Made by a program: the position numbers and the translations under genes
Source: Candidatus Intricatilinea gracilis
GTDB taxonomy: Bacteria; Pseudomonadota; Gammaproteobacteria; Burkholderiales; Burkholderiaceae_C
DNA: 64,000 nucleotides
Direction of reading: 5' to 3'
Assembly (NCBI GenBank): GCA_016702605.1
Contig: JADJDQ010000021.1
Location: forward strand, 1,178,001 to 1,242,000
Part shown: positions 40,319-49,110 of the stretch, piece by piece
Position numbering within the stretch: the stretch's first letter is position 1
How the letters are laid out: each line of letters starts with the position of its first letter
The notes under the pieces: generated by a model
Told to the model about the DNA's origin: nothing
The model's database searches: none
What the model saw: the letters and a program-made list of their open reading frames with translations, nothing else

Positions 40319-41338
40319 ATGACCAAGCTGTTTCTTCCTGCCGCGGCGCTAGCTGTAGCGGCAACGGTGAGCCTCGAGACCTCTGCCCAGGCACCTGCGG
40401 GTGCGCCGGTCGACCCGACGACCTTCATCGACCAGTTCGAACAAACCTTCGGCAAGTACGAGGGTTATCGCCGCTCGGGCGCCAAGGGCATCTGTGCGAC
40501 GGGTGAGTTCGTGGGCAGTGCCGATGCACGAGCCCTGTCCACATCGTCGGCCTTCAGCGGCCGGCCGGTGCCGGTGGTGCTGCGTTTCTCGGTGGGTGGC
40601 GCCAACCCGAAGGCGCCCGACAATGCCAGGTCCCAGCGCAACATGGCCTTGCAGTTCAACCTGCCCGACGGTGAATCCTGGCAGATGGGCAACATCTCAG
40701 CGCCGGTGTTCGGCGCTTCATCGCCGCAGCAGTTCCTGGGCCGTGTGGCCTCGCTGCAGCCCGATCCGGCGACCAGGATGCCCGACGCAGCCAAGGTCAA
40801 GGCCTTTGCCGATGCCAACCCCGAGGTCCTGCTGCAGGGCAAATACCTGGCCTCGCAGCCAGTGCCGGCCAGCTTCGGCTCGGTCAACTACTGGGGGGTA
40901 CACGCCTTTGGTTTTGTCGCCAGCAGCGGCGCCAGACAGTACGGCAAGTGGGTCTTCGAGCCGGTCGGTGGCCTGCAGGGCCTGAGCGACGACGAAGCCA
41001 AGGCCAAGGGCCCGAGTTTCCTGTTCGACGACCTGCGCCAACGGGTGCGCGACGGCAAGGTCGCCTTCAACTTCAACCTCGAACTGGCCCAGGCAGGCGA
41101 AAGGATCGACAGCGCCACCGTGCCCCTGCCGGCTGGGCGCACCAAGGTCAACCTGGGGCTGCTGAAAGTGACGTCGGTGGCCGACGACGGCGGCGGCGCC
41201 TGCCTCACCATCACCTACAACCCCATGGTGCTGCCCAAGGGGGTGGAGCCATCGGCCGACCCGATGATCGCCGCGCGTGCCGCCCCGTACGCCGTCGGCC
41301 TCGGTCGGCGCCTGACCGAAGGGCCGAAGCAGCAATAG
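40319..41338 (+). CDS. Catalase-like (SrpA-type) exported heme protein lacking the distal histidine
   Basis: A 339-residue exported protein of the small catalase family. After a signal peptide (FLPAAALAVAATVSLETSAQA) it shows VVLRFSVGGANPKAPDNARSQRNMALQF, the F-N-L core and the C-terminal proximal region with ARAAPYAVGLGRRL, whose tyrosine could ligate heme. In catalases the segment reads HAKG; here it is SGAKGICATG, so the distal catalytic histidine is replaced by glycine. AGGAG precedes the ATG at 40319. Confidence 0.75.
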   Translation: MTKLFLPAAALAVAATVSLETSAQAPAGAPVDPTTFIDQFEQTFGKYEGYRRSGAKGICATGEFVGSADARALSTSSAFSGRPVPVVLRFSVGGANPKAPDNARSQRNMALQFNLPDGESWQMGNISAPVFGASSPQQFLGRVASLQPDPATRMPDAAKVKAFADANPEVLLQGKYLASQPVPASFGSVNYWGVHAFGFVASSGARQYGKWVFEPVGGLQGLSDDEAKAKGPSFLFDDLRQRVRDGKVAFNFNLELAQAGERIDSATVPLPAGRTKVNLGLLKVTSVADDGGGACLTITYNPMVLPKGVEPSADPMIAARAAPYAVGLGRRLTEGPKQQ

Positions 41339-41348
41339 CAGGGCTGGT

Positions 41349-41387
41349 GCGCCGCGGCCGGGTGTGCAGGACACCCGGCCGCGGCGC
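41349..41387 (+). terminator. Perfect 17-bp hairpin between convergent genes
   Basis: GCGCCGCGGCCGGGTGT, loop GCAGG, then the exact complement. It lies 11 bases after the catalase-like stop and before the convergent membrane-protein gene. It lacks a T run on either side, so it may be a factor-assisted or transcript-stabilising hairpin, but its position suggests bidirectional termination. Confidence 0.65.
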
Positions 41388-41481
41388 GCCGACACCTTGG
41401 TGCGACACGAGTAGTCCCGCCGGCAGGGTCTGCGTCTGGGTGGATGCGCAGGACGTCCGCCTGCCTGGCTTGCGCGACAGG

Positions 41482-42003
41482 TCAGCCCTGTGGCAGCCGC
41501 ACCACTTCCTGTGTGTGCGCCGGACTCAACACGCGATCGAGCTTGTCCTCTATTTCGCCGAGATAGGCCGACAGCGTCGCCGTCGCTTCGGTCAACTTGT
41601 CCTGCATGCCCTGCTCGGATCGTTCGATGCGTGTCGCGAACTCGCTGGTGGATGCGGCACCCTGCGTCTCGATCCTGCGCAGCTCGGCCTCGAGCAAGGT
41701 GCGCAGCTCGGTGAAACGTGAGGCCTCGGCCGTGTCCGCGAGTTCGCGTTGTGCCTTGACCTCCTTGGTCAGCCGCCGCGCTTCGAGGATGACACCGGCC
41801 TGCAGCAGCACGATGTAGACCACGAACAGGCCGCTGATGGCCGCCGTGAACATCAGCATGACCATGCCGAGCGGGGCGCTGATATCGAAGAACCCGAGGT
41901 TGACGGTACCAGGCACGGAGATCGCCGCCCAGTTCAGGACGGCAAACGCGGCGAACATGGTGTAGGCGAGTGCCAGCGTCAGGGAGAAGGCGCGGAGGTT
42001 CAT
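41482..42003 (-). CDS. Two-helix membrane protein with coiled-coil tail (LapA-like)
   Basis: A 173-residue protein. The first TM segment (FSLTLALAYTMFAAFAVLNWA) and second (APLGMVMLMFTAAISGLFVVYIVLLQ) sit close together, as in LapA/YciS-like proteins, and about 95 residues of charged coiled coil follow on the cytoplasmic side. AAGGAA precedes the ATG at 42003. Function unknown. It shares direction with the ATPase cluster upstream, separated by a small gene. Confidence 0.65.
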   Translation of the reverse strand: MNLRAFSLTLALAYTMFAAFAVLNWAAISVPGTVNLGFFDISAPLGMVMLMFTAAISGLFVVYIVLLQAGVILEARRLTKEVKAQRELADTAEASRFTELRTLLEAELRRIETQGAASTSEFATRIERSEQGMQDKLTEATATLSAYLGEIEDKLDRVLSPAHTQEVVRLPQG

Positions 42004-42193
42004 GGTGGTTCCTTGGGATGCGGCCACGGCAGGACGTCAGGTGGCGGCGTTTCGACTCCGACCAGTGCCAGCCTGATGGCGCAACCTGCGAGTCGCGGCG
42101 ACTGCACCTCGGCGCGTTCAAGCTGGCGTCACCACCTGGTCGGCACCTGCCTGACGATACCCCACCCTGCGGCGCGCGGGGCACCGGGCGCGA

Positions 42194-42451
42194 TCATGCG
42201 GGTTCGTCACCCGACGTCTCCAGCTGGCACAGTCCCTTGACCCTGGCTTGCAGCGTGCCAGCGATGGCGCGCGCTTCATCAGGGGTGGTGCCTGACTTCA
42301 GACGCAGGGAAATCGTGCGACGGTCAGTCGACCCGTCGGGCACGCTGAGCGGCTCGCAGACGATGGTGATCGGTGCCTCGTCCGGCTCATGATCGGTGGG
42401 TGCCAGTTCCCTGACGATGTAGTCGTAGACAGCGGTGGTGGGTGTCGGCAT
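42194..42451 (-). CDS. Small hypothetical protein
   Basis: An 85-residue protein starting MPTPTTAVYDYIVREL. It is soluble and acidic, with one cysteine pair far apart (IVCEPL, GLCQLE). I do not recognise a family. It is downstream of atpG by 78 bases in the same direction, so could be the last gene of the N-ATPase transcript. Confidence 0.5.
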   Translation of the reverse strand: MPTPTTAVYDYIVRELAPTDHEPDEAPITIVCEPLSVPDGSTDRRTISLRLKSGTTPDEARAIAGTLQARVKGLCQLETSGDEPA

Positions 42452-42529
42452 ACATGCGCCTCGGAACAAGAAGTAGCCGAAGGTAGCGGCTCGGCGAACT
42501 TCACTCTGTGCGGCTGCGAACGGACCACA

Positions 42530-43444
42530 TCACCGCGCGCGCACTGCCTCGGACGCCATGGCGTCGAAGCCGGCAATGACGTCGAAGAGTTCTTCGTCGA
42601 TACCACTTTGCCGCAGGCGATGGAAGCTGGCCCTCAGCGCCTCGAGCAACTCTCCGATGTTGCGATCAGCACGTTGCATGGCGGCCAGGCGACTCGCGTT
42701 CTCGCTGCACGACGACTCGGCGCAGGCGCGAAACAACGAGACGAACAAGTGCTCGCGGATGAAGCCGCGCAGCGCCCGGGGGCTGGTGCCCAGGACTTCC
42801 GGCAACCGGGTCGTGGGCCAGGGTCGACGGGCCAGGTCGCGCTGCCAGTGAGCATCCAGCGGCAGAAGCTGTTGACAGACTGGTTCGTAGCCGGCGCCGG
42901 TCGGGCGGTTGTAGCAGAGGTGAAGTGCCAGGCCCTGGGCTGTGCTCGTCGGATCGGGCTGGAGTACTTCGGCAGCCAGCAGGATCTGCCCGACGAGGCG
43001 CGTGATCAGCGCCACCGACCCCGGCACCCCATACGCACCCATGGGTGTGACGCCCGCATCGAGCAGGCGCGCATGCACGCGCTCGCCGACCGCCCAGATT
43101 CGTGCCTTGGTCATGGATGCACCCAGTTGCGACACCGCATGATCGACGATTACCTCGTTGAATCGACCGACCAGCCCCTGGTCGGAGCCGAACACGACGG
43201 CATGCACCGCGGTACCTTCGGGTCGCGTCGGCCCTGCGCGCGCGCGGGGGCCCTGCGGATAGGCCGCACGCAGGCACACGCCGAGTCCGAGTTCGACTGT
43301 TTGTGCGTAGTGCGCGAGAGCGGCCACCGATCTTTCGTACTGTCCGATGGCCGACGCCGCCGAGGCCTTCATCGTGCGCACCACGGCCTCGAGGTCGCTG
43401 GCGCTGCCGATCTGGCGGCGCAAGGCGGTCGTCGTCGTGGTCAT
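42530..43444 (-). CDS. atpG: N-type ATPase gamma subunit
   Basis: A 304-residue gamma subunit, the central rotor stalk of the F1 part. The N-terminal helix ALRRQIGSASDLEAVVRTMKASAAS and the C-terminal helix ending in ARLAAMQRADRNIGELLEAL are recognisable although divergent, as in N-ATPases. In the standard order atpDCQRBEFAG it follows atpA directly; here an HPF-like and a BaeRF gene lie between. It begins 9 bases after the HPF-like stop. Confidence 0.88.
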   Translation of the reverse strand: MTTTTTALRRQIGSASDLEAVVRTMKASAASAIGQYERSVAALAHYAQTVELGLGVCLRAAYPQGPRARAGPTRPEGTAVHAVVFGSDQGLVGRFNEVIVDHAVSQLGASMTKARIWAVGERVHARLLDAGVTPMGAYGVPGSVALITRLVGQILLAAEVLQPDPTSTAQGLALHLCYNRPTGAGYEPVCQQLLPLDAHWQRDLARRPWPTTRLPEVLGTSPRALRGFIREHLFVSLFRACAESSCSENASRLAAMQRADRNIGELLEALRASFHRLRQSGIDEELFDVIAGFDAMASEAVRAR

Positions 43445-43453
43445 CGGCAGCTT

Positions 43454-43831
43454 TCAGCGCGACGCGGGTTCCGCCCCGGGCAAGCTCGGATCGGACGTGC
43501 GCTCTCCGTGCTGGCCGCGATGTTCATGCAGCCGCCCCAGCGTGTTGTCCAGCAGGTGCGCGAGCTTCTGCGCAGCGCCCTGCACCGCCTGCTCCAGCGT
43601 GGCGGCGTGCTCCGTCACGGCCACCGGCTGGCGGCCTTCGAGACGGGCTTCCAGCATGCAGCGTTGGTCTTTCTGCCCGTTCTTGCCGGCGTTCTCGTCG
43701 GCCAGATGCACTTCGACCCGCGTGATGTGTTCGCTGAATCGATCGAGTGCCTGCTCGACCGTCGCGCTGACCTGCGCGGCGAGCGCTTCGTTGCCGTCGA
43801 TGTGGATGTCGGTGTTGAGTTGGATCTTCAA
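43454..43831 (-). CDS. HPF/RaiA-like ribosome-associated protein inside the N-ATPase operon
   Basis: A 125-residue protein with the short ribosome-hibernation fold: KIQLNTDIHIDGNEALAAQV, a helix, then EVHLADENAGKNGQKDQRCMLEARLEG and an amphipathic helix. HPF/RaiA proteins bind the 30S decoding region and silence ribosomes under stress. The TTG at 43831 has AGGAG upstream, and the frame before it is not conserved. It lies between the BaeRF gene and atpG, so it is likely co-transcribed with the ATPase. Confidence 0.8.
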   Translation of the reverse strand: MKIQLNTDIHIDGNEALAAQVSATVEQALDRFSEHITRVEVHLADENAGKNGQKDQRCMLEARLEGRQPVAVTEHAATLEQAVQGAAQKLAHLLDNTLGRLHEHRGQHGERTSDPSLPGAEPASR

Positions 43832-43878
43832 GGGGTTCTCCTGTTGGATTCGCTGTTGGATGAGGGACGTGCGCGGCG

Positions 43879-45042
43879 TCAATGCCGAAAGCTTGCCGCC
43901 ACGCCGCTGCGACAAGGCATGCGATCGGCGGGCATCACGTGGACCTGGCCGCCCATCTTCTCGACCAGCGCACCCAGGTCGTCGAGCACGTCGTCCGCGC
44001 GTGGGTTGCCGAGCTCGGCAGGATCGATGCGGCCGGTCGACCCGTCGATGCGGCCCGTCACCTGTCGCTCGGCCTCGACCAGCAGTGTCGCCACGCGGCC
44101 GGCCACGGCGGCACGGGCGACCTGCGACAGGTCCTCGCTACCCAGCCCCTTGGCAGCGGCGGCCGCGTAGGCCTCACGCCATGCGGCCTGCTGCGCCTCT
44201 TGAAGCGGCGCCACCACCTCCCATGCGCGCTTGCACCAGGCGTCGGGCGCCAGGCTCTGCGGGTCGACCATCAGCCCACCGGCCATCAGGAACGGGTTGT
44301 GGCTGAGTTCGCGGAACCGATGGTGGTGTTCGGGCAGAGCCGCGAGCATCAAGGGCAGGCCCGACGGGCGCGAGTGGTGTTCCAGTACGGCGCGGTCCAC
44401 CGCACGGAAGAAGCGTTCGGCGTCGCCGTCGATCTCGTCCTTCCTGCCGCCCTGGCCATGGTGCATGGCGCCACTGCCGATGCCGCCATACGACGACACC
44501 GTGCTGTGCGGTTCGGTGCGCTCGTCGCCAAGCGCTGCATCCATCGTCGCCGGCACGCCCTCCGCCAGAGCCACCGCATCGAGCGCGTGACGATCACCTT
44601 CTAAGAGTTGCACCCGGTCGCGGCTCAGTGCCAGCACCTGGTAACGATCGGTGGACTGCAGCACCTGCCGCAGCGGCTTGGTGTGGAAGCTGTCGGCCAC
44701 CACGGCCAGTTCGCTCACCGGCCGTTGCAGCGAAAACACGCGCGACAGCCCCGGTGCGCCCAGCACGGCCAAGCCGTCTTGCGTGTGGTTCCAAAAGTCG
44801 CTGTCCTGCGCCAGGGCCTCGAAGGGCGCGAGCAGGTCCCGGACGGCATCGGCTTTGTGCTGCTGCAGCAGCGAAGTCTCCAGCGCCTTCACCAGATGGC
44901 GGAAGCGGATCGGGTCCTGCTGGTTGTCGGGATGGCGGCGGTGGGTCGGCTGGTAGAGCGACAGGCAGGGCCGGCCTGTGAACGAAACCAGTTCAGCCAG
45001 GCTGCCGGGCGTGAGGGTGTCGGACGGGTGGGTGGTCTTCAT
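43879..45042 (-). CDS. BaeRF-type (bacterial eRF1-like) release-factor homologue
   Basis: A 387-residue protein of the bacterial archaeo-eukaryotic release factor family. The N-terminal domain runs through CLSLYQPTHRRHPDNQQDPIRFRHL. The loop MHHGQGGRKDEIDGDAERFF occupies the place of the peptidyl-hydrolysis GGQ loop of eRF1. The C-terminal domain has MLAALPEHHHRFRELSHN and a final RNase-like part. Its ATG overlaps the atpA stop (ATGA), so its expression is coupled to the ATPase. Proposed roles in ribosome rescue are from comparative genomics; this protein is untested. Confidence 0.75.
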   Translation of the reverse strand: MKTTHPSDTLTPGSLAELVSFTGRPCLSLYQPTHRRHPDNQQDPIRFRHLVKALETSLLQQHKADAVRDLLAPFEALAQDSDFWNHTQDGLAVLGAPGLSRVFSLQRPVSELAVVADSFHTKPLRQVLQSTDRYQVLALSRDRVQLLEGDRHALDAVALAEGVPATMDAALGDERTEPHSTVSSYGGIGSGAMHHGQGGRKDEIDGDAERFFRAVDRAVLEHHSRPSGLPLMLAALPEHHHRFRELSHNPFLMAGGLMVDPQSLAPDAWCKRAWEVVAPLQEAQQAAWREAYAAAAAKGLGSEDLSQVARAAVAGRVATLLVEAERQVTGRIDGSTGRIDPAELGNPRADDVLDDLGALVEKMGGQVHVMPADRMPCRSGVAASFRH

Positions 45043-46652
45043 GGTGATTTCTTCAGTTCGTGGTTCGGTACGGGCGGCCCGGACTCAGGCGGAGCCGGTT
45101 CGGGCTCCTGCTCGGTCAGGAAGGGTGCAAGGGCCCGGCGGGCGGCATCGGTGACCTGTTTGCGATCGGCATCGGTCAGCGCTTCGGCCCCGGCAAGCCG
45201 CTCGCTCACCTCGTCGGGCAACACGTGGGCTGCGTCCTCCACGGCGCGCTGGGCGGCGGCCATGCGGTCCAGCGGCACGGGGTCGAACAGCGCTGCGTTG
45301 AGCGCCAGCAGGATGGCGATCTGCGCCGGCACCGACACCGGTGACAGCTCCCCCTGGCCCAGGCAGGCGCGAATGCGCTTGCCATGTTCGATCGACTTGC
45401 GCGTGTCTTCGTCGAGCCGGGCGCCGAAGCGGGCAAATGTCTCCAGCTCCTCGAACTGTGCGTAGGCCAGCTTCAGATCGCCCGCGACCGCGCGGTAGGC
45501 CGCACGCTGCGCCTTGCCGCCCACGCGCGAGACCGACGGGCCGACATCGATGGCCGGCAGCACGCCCAGTTCGAACAGTGACGGCGACAGCACGATCTGC
45601 CCGTCGGTGATCGAGATCAGGTTGGTGGGGATGTAGGCCGCGATGTTCTGCGCCTCGGTCTCGATGATGGGCAGCGCCGTCATCGAGCCACCGCCCCGCG
45701 CTTCGTTCAGATGGGTCGAACGTTCGAGCATGCGCGAATGGATGTAGAAGATGTCGCCCGGGAAGGCCTCGCGCCCGGGCGGTCGGCGCAGCAGCAGCGA
45801 CAGTTCGCGGTAGGCGCGTGCGTGTTGGGTGAGGTCGTCGTAGACGATCAGCACGTCGCGGCCAGACTCCATGAAGTGCTCGGCGATGCTGGTGGCGGCA
45901 TAGGGGGCGATGTAGGCCAGGCCCGGCGCGTCGTTGCCTTCGGCCACCACCACCACGGTGTAGGCCAGAGCATCCTGCTCGCGCAGGTTCGCCACCGCCT
46001 TTGCCACCGCGGAAGCGCGCTGGCCGATGGCGCAGTACACACACAGCACGCCGGAGTCCCGCTGGTTGAAGATGGCGTCGATGGCGATCGCCGTCTTGCC
46101 GGTCTGGCGGTCGCCCAGGATCAGTTCGCGCTGGCCGCGGCCGATGGGAATCAGCGCATCGATGACCTTCAGGCCGGTCTGAAGCGGCTCGGTCACCGGT
46201 GCGCGGTCCATGATGGCCGCCGCCGGCCGCTCGATGGGCAGGCGCTGGCTCGTCGCCACGCGCCCCAGCCCGTCCAGCGCACGGCCCAGCGGGTCGATGA
46301 CGCGGCCCAGCAGGGCATCACCCACAGCCACGTCCATCACGCGACCGGTGCGCTGCACTTCCTGACCGGCTTTCAAGTGGGCGTAGTCGCCCAGCAGCAC
46401 GACGTCGACGCCGCCTTCGTCCAGGTTGAAGGCGATGCCCGACAAGCCGCCGGGAAACTCGAGCAGTTCCTCGAAACCTACCCGCGGCAGCCCGTGAACG
46501 CGCGCGATGCCGGTGGCCACGCTGGCCAGCGTGCCCACCTCGCGCAGCGCAAGCTGCGGCTCGAAGGCCCGTAGGCGCGCGGCGATGCCGGCAAAGGCAT
46601 CGTCCAGCGCGCCTTGTAAAGCCGTGGCTCGCGGCATCGCGGCTGTGGTCAC
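45039..46652 (-). CDS. atpA: N-type ATPase alpha subunit
   Basis: A 537-residue non-catalytic alpha subunit of the F1 head. The nucleotide-binding loop is GDRQTGKTAIAIDAI, with QRASAVAKAVANL and the conserved SRVGGKAQ stretch downstream. A Pro/Glu-rich tail of about 20 residues ends the protein. GTG start at 46652 overlaps the atpF stop (GTGA), and its own stop overlaps the BaeRF start. This confirms one transcript. Confidence 0.92.
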   Translation of the reverse strand: MTTAAMPRATALQGALDDAFAGIAARLRAFEPQLALREVGTLASVATGIARVHGLPRVGFEELLEFPGGLSGIAFNLDEGGVDVVLLGDYAHLKAGQEVQRTGRVMDVAVGDALLGRVIDPLGRALDGLGRVATSQRLPIERPAAAIMDRAPVTEPLQTGLKVIDALIPIGRGQRELILGDRQTGKTAIAIDAIFNQRDSGVLCVYCAIGQRASAVAKAVANLREQDALAYTVVVVAEGNDAPGLAYIAPYAATSIAEHFMESGRDVLIVYDDLTQHARAYRELSLLLRRPPGREAFPGDIFYIHSRMLERSTHLNEARGGGSMTALPIIETEAQNIAAYIPTNLISITDGQIVLSPSLFELGVLPAIDVGPSVSRVGGKAQRAAYRAVAGDLKLAYAQFEELETFARFGARLDEDTRKSIEHGKRIRACLGQGELSPVSVPAQIAILLALNAALFDPVPLDRMAAAQRAVEDAAHVLPDEVSERLAGAEALTDADRKQVTDAARRALAPFLTEQEPEPAPPESGPPVPNHELKKSP

Positions 46653-47423
46653 GCCGGTTCCCCCGCGCCGAGCCGCCCTTGCAGTCCGGACGACAGCGTA
46701 GCGAGGTAGTCCGAAATGCTCCAGGCCAGCTTCTGCCCCTGGGCGCTGAGCTCGATGCCGCTGACCAGTTCGGGAGCAGTCTCGAAGGCGAGCGGGATCG
46801 GCAGCCCGAAGGATTCGTCCAGCGCCGCCTGGATTGCCGTCTGCTGCGCTGGTGGCAACGCAAAGGCACTGCGCAGCAAGGCCGGTTCTGCATCGGACGC
46901 CGCCGCAAGCGCAGCGCCGAGTGTGACCTTTGCCGCGTCATCGACAGCCGTCAGGCGCTGGATGAAGACCCTGCAGGCTTGCTGCTTCCAGGCTGACCGA
47001 CGCGAGGTCACCCAGCACGCGGCGTGAGATGTCGAACACCTGGTCCTGAGTGTGTCGGGTGATCTCGGCGTGCAGTTGCTGCGCGTCGGCCGCCTGCGCG
47101 TTTGCGCGCTGGGCGCTTGCGGCGTCGGCCGCCTCGCGCGCTTCGATCTGAAGGCGCTCGTGTTCTGCCTTTGCTGACTCCCTGGCCTGGCGCATCAGGT
47201 GAGTGCGCTGTTCGTCGAAGACCTTGTTCTTCTGTCGGAACTCGTCCTGCTGTCGCTGCGCCTCGCTCCGGGATGCCGCAGCATCGGCCAGTTCGGCTGC
47301 GATCTTGTGCTCCCGCGCGGCGATCGCATCGAGCACCGGTGTGTACAGGAAGCGTTTCATCAGCCACACCAGGATGATGAAGTTCAGCAACTGCGCGCCG
47401 ACGGTGAACCAGTCGATGAGCAC
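46649..47423 (-). pseudogene. atpF: N-type ATPase b subunit, frameshifted
   Basis: The stator b subunit, about 257 residues when joined. The first frame (47423-46938, GTG start) has the membrane anchor FNFIILVWLMKRFLYTPVLDAI-like helix (here LLNFIILVWLMKRFLYTPVL) and a long coiled coil to VLGDLASVSLEA. Between about 46968 and 46990 the frame shifts by one extra base into a second frame, RVFIQRLTAVDDAAK to GIELSAQGQKLAWSISDYL, ending at 46649 where its stop overlaps the atpA start. The second half is the normal N-ATPase AtpF C-terminus. Confidence 0.85.
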
Positions 47424-47426
47424 GGC

Positions 47427-47717
47427 CTACTTTCCGGCCGCCTGGGTGGCGGCGGCGATCGCGGCATTCCAGAACGGGTTGGCGAAGATCAGGATCATCG
47501 ACACCACGAAGCAGTAGATCGCCGTCGACTCGATCATCGCCAGGCCGACGAACAGCGTGCGGGTGATGGTGGCCGACGCATCGGGTTGCTGGGCCAGCGA
47601 GGTGAGCGCCACTGCCACCGCCCGGCCCTCGGCCAGCGCCGGCCCCATGGTGCCGAAGCCGGTGGTCAGGCCGGCCATGACGATGGACGCGACGGCGATC
47701 CAGGTGAGAGAGTCCAT
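47427..47717 (-). CDS. atpE: N-type ATPase c subunit with Na+-type ligand set
   Basis: A 96-residue proteolipid with two TM helices. Helix 1 carries Glu30 in GPALAEGRA. Helix 2 carries MIESTAIYCF: Glu63, Ser64, Thr65 and Tyr68, the residues used for sodium coordination in Na+ F-type c rings. This supports a Na+-translocating N-ATPase. Three bases separate it from atpF. Confidence 0.9.
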   Translation of the reverse strand: MDSLTWIAVASIVMAGLTTGFGTMGPALAEGRAVAVALTSLAQQPDASATITRTLFVGLAMIESTAIYCFVVSMILIFANPFWNAAIAAATQAAGK

Positions 47718-47757
47718 GAGGAGCCTTGAAGTGGGTTGAGCAGGGGGTGCCAGCGGG

Positions 47758-48471
47758 TCAGGCCGCCGGTGTGGAAACCGGCTGCGCCTGGGGTCCGGGC
47801 CTGGGTCTGCCGGAGCGCGTGGCGGCGGCGATGTAGACCGCTGCCAGGATGGTGAAGATGTAGGCCTGCACCATGCCGGTGAGCAGGCCCAGCACCGTCA
47901 TCACGACGGGAAAGACGAAGGGCGTGATCGACAGCAGGATGGCGATGATCATGGCGCCGCTCATCATGTTGCCGAACAGGCGAACGGCCAGCGCCAGCGT
48001 GCGCGAGACCTCGCTGATCAGATTGAACGGCAGCATGATCGGCGTCGGCTGCACATACGACTTCAGGTAGGCGGCCAGGCCCTGGCCCGAGATGCCGAAC
48101 AGCGGCACCGCCACCAGCGCGCACAGGGCCAGCGCTGCGGTGGTCGACAACGACGCGGTCGGCGGCTCGTAGCCCGGCACCACGGTGGCCAGCGCCGCTG
48201 CGGCGACGAACAGGAACAGTGTGCCGAGAAAGCCCAGGTAGCGGCGCGGCTCCCTCAGGCCGACGTCCTCGATCTGGGCCAGGATGGCGGTGACGACGAT
48301 CTCCAGCAGGTTCTGCCAGCGCGATCGTTCATGGCCCGTGGCGAGACGGCGCGTGATCAGCGCAGCGCCGATCGTCAGCACCGCCATCAGCGCCCAGGTG
48401 AAGACGATCGTGGCGTTCAGCTTGAAGTAGCCGTGCTGCCAGAAGATCCACTCGTCCGGAGTCAGGCGCAT
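47758..48471 (-). CDS. atpB: N-type ATPase a subunit
   Basis: A 237-residue membrane stator subunit. The essential arginine is in ISEVSRTLALAVRLFGNMMSG, and the final helix pair includes LLTGMVQAYIFTILAAVYIA. The start at MRLTPDEWIFWQHG is chosen because AtpB proteins of this type begin this way; it overlaps the atpR stop by ten bases. The a and c subunits form the ion path. Confidence 0.92.
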   Translation of the reverse strand: MRLTPDEWIFWQHGYFKLNATIVFTWALMAVLTIGAALITRRLATGHERSRWQNLLEIVVTAILAQIEDVGLREPRRYLGFLGTLFLFVAAAALATVVPGYEPPTASLSTTAALALCALVAVPLFGISGQGLAAYLKSYVQPTPIMLPFNLISEVSRTLALAVRLFGNMMSGAMIIAILLSITPFVFPVVMTVLGLLTGMVQAYIFTILAAVYIAAATRSGRPRPGPQAQPVSTPAA

Positions 48472-48770
48472 GGTGTCCCCATCCCGGCGCTGCGTGGCCG
48501 CGTGACTCGCAAGACGATCGCCCGCGCCAGCACGAAGCCCAGCAGGCACAGCCCCAGTCGCGCCGCCTGCCCTGCACCCACGGCATAGAAGCCGGCCAGC
48601 ACGACGGTTGTGCGCACGACGAGGCTGCCGAGGAACCAGCGCGCCGGTGCCGCCGAGACCGCCGCCCGTTGTACCGTCCACCACAGGCCACCGAAGAAGG
48701 CGCCGCCCAGCAGCCCGCCCGCCAGCAGTGCAGCCAACCAGACCAGGGGGTCGCCGAGGTGCTCAGCCAT
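48462..48770 (-). CDS. atpR: N-type ATPase AtpR membrane protein
   Basis: A 102-residue protein with three hydrophobic segments (WLAALLAGGLLGGAFFGGLWW, WFLGSLVVRTTVVLAGFYAV, RLGLCLLGFVLARAIV). AtpR is unique to N-ATPase operons and is proposed to associate with the c ring, with conserved arginines in the membrane; one such is in LVVRTTVVL. It overlaps atpQ and atpB at its ends. Confidence 0.87.
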   Translation of the reverse strand: MAEHLGDPLVWLAALLAGGLLGGAFFGGLWWTVQRAAVSAAPARWFLGSLVVRTTVVLAGFYAVGAGQAARLGLCLLGFVLARAIVLRVTRPRSAGMGTPCA

Positions 48771-49110
48771 CGGCGTCAGCCTGCTCGTCGTGCATCGCCT
48801 GGTCTTCCCTGGCCACCCAGTGCCACGCGTTCAGGCAACCGATGGTCAGGCCCGCCATCAGCAGCGCCAGCGTCCAGGTGCGGCCGCCGGGATACCGCTG
48901 ATCGAGCCACAGGCCGAGCGCAGCGCCCAGCAGCATCGGCACAGCGACCGACCAGCCGATCAAGCCCATCATCCCGAGGCCGAACCAGACCCCGGGTGTG
49001 CCGCTGCGGCGCGCCTTGAGCTTGCGCGCTGCCTTGGCACCGACCTGGTCAGCCAAGGTCGGACGCGCCGGGCCCGGGCCCGGCGGCGTGCGCTTCGGGT
49101 CCTGGTGCAT
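48763..49110 (-). CDS. atpQ: N-type ATPase AtpQ (AtpI/AtpZ-like) protein
   Basis: A 115-residue protein with a basic N-terminal third and two TM helices (FGLGMMGLIGWSVAVPMLLGAALGLW; TLALLMAGLTIGCLNAWHWV). This is the AtpQ/AtpI-like assembly factor of N-ATPase operons. The start ATG at 49110 overlaps the atpC stop by one base (TGATG). Confidence 0.85.
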   Translation of the reverse strand: MHQDPKRTPPGPGPARPTLADQVGAKAARKLKARRSGTPGVWFGLGMMGLIGWSVAVPMLLGAALGLWLDQRYPGGRTWTLALLMAGLTIGCLNAWHWVAREDQAMHDEQADADG

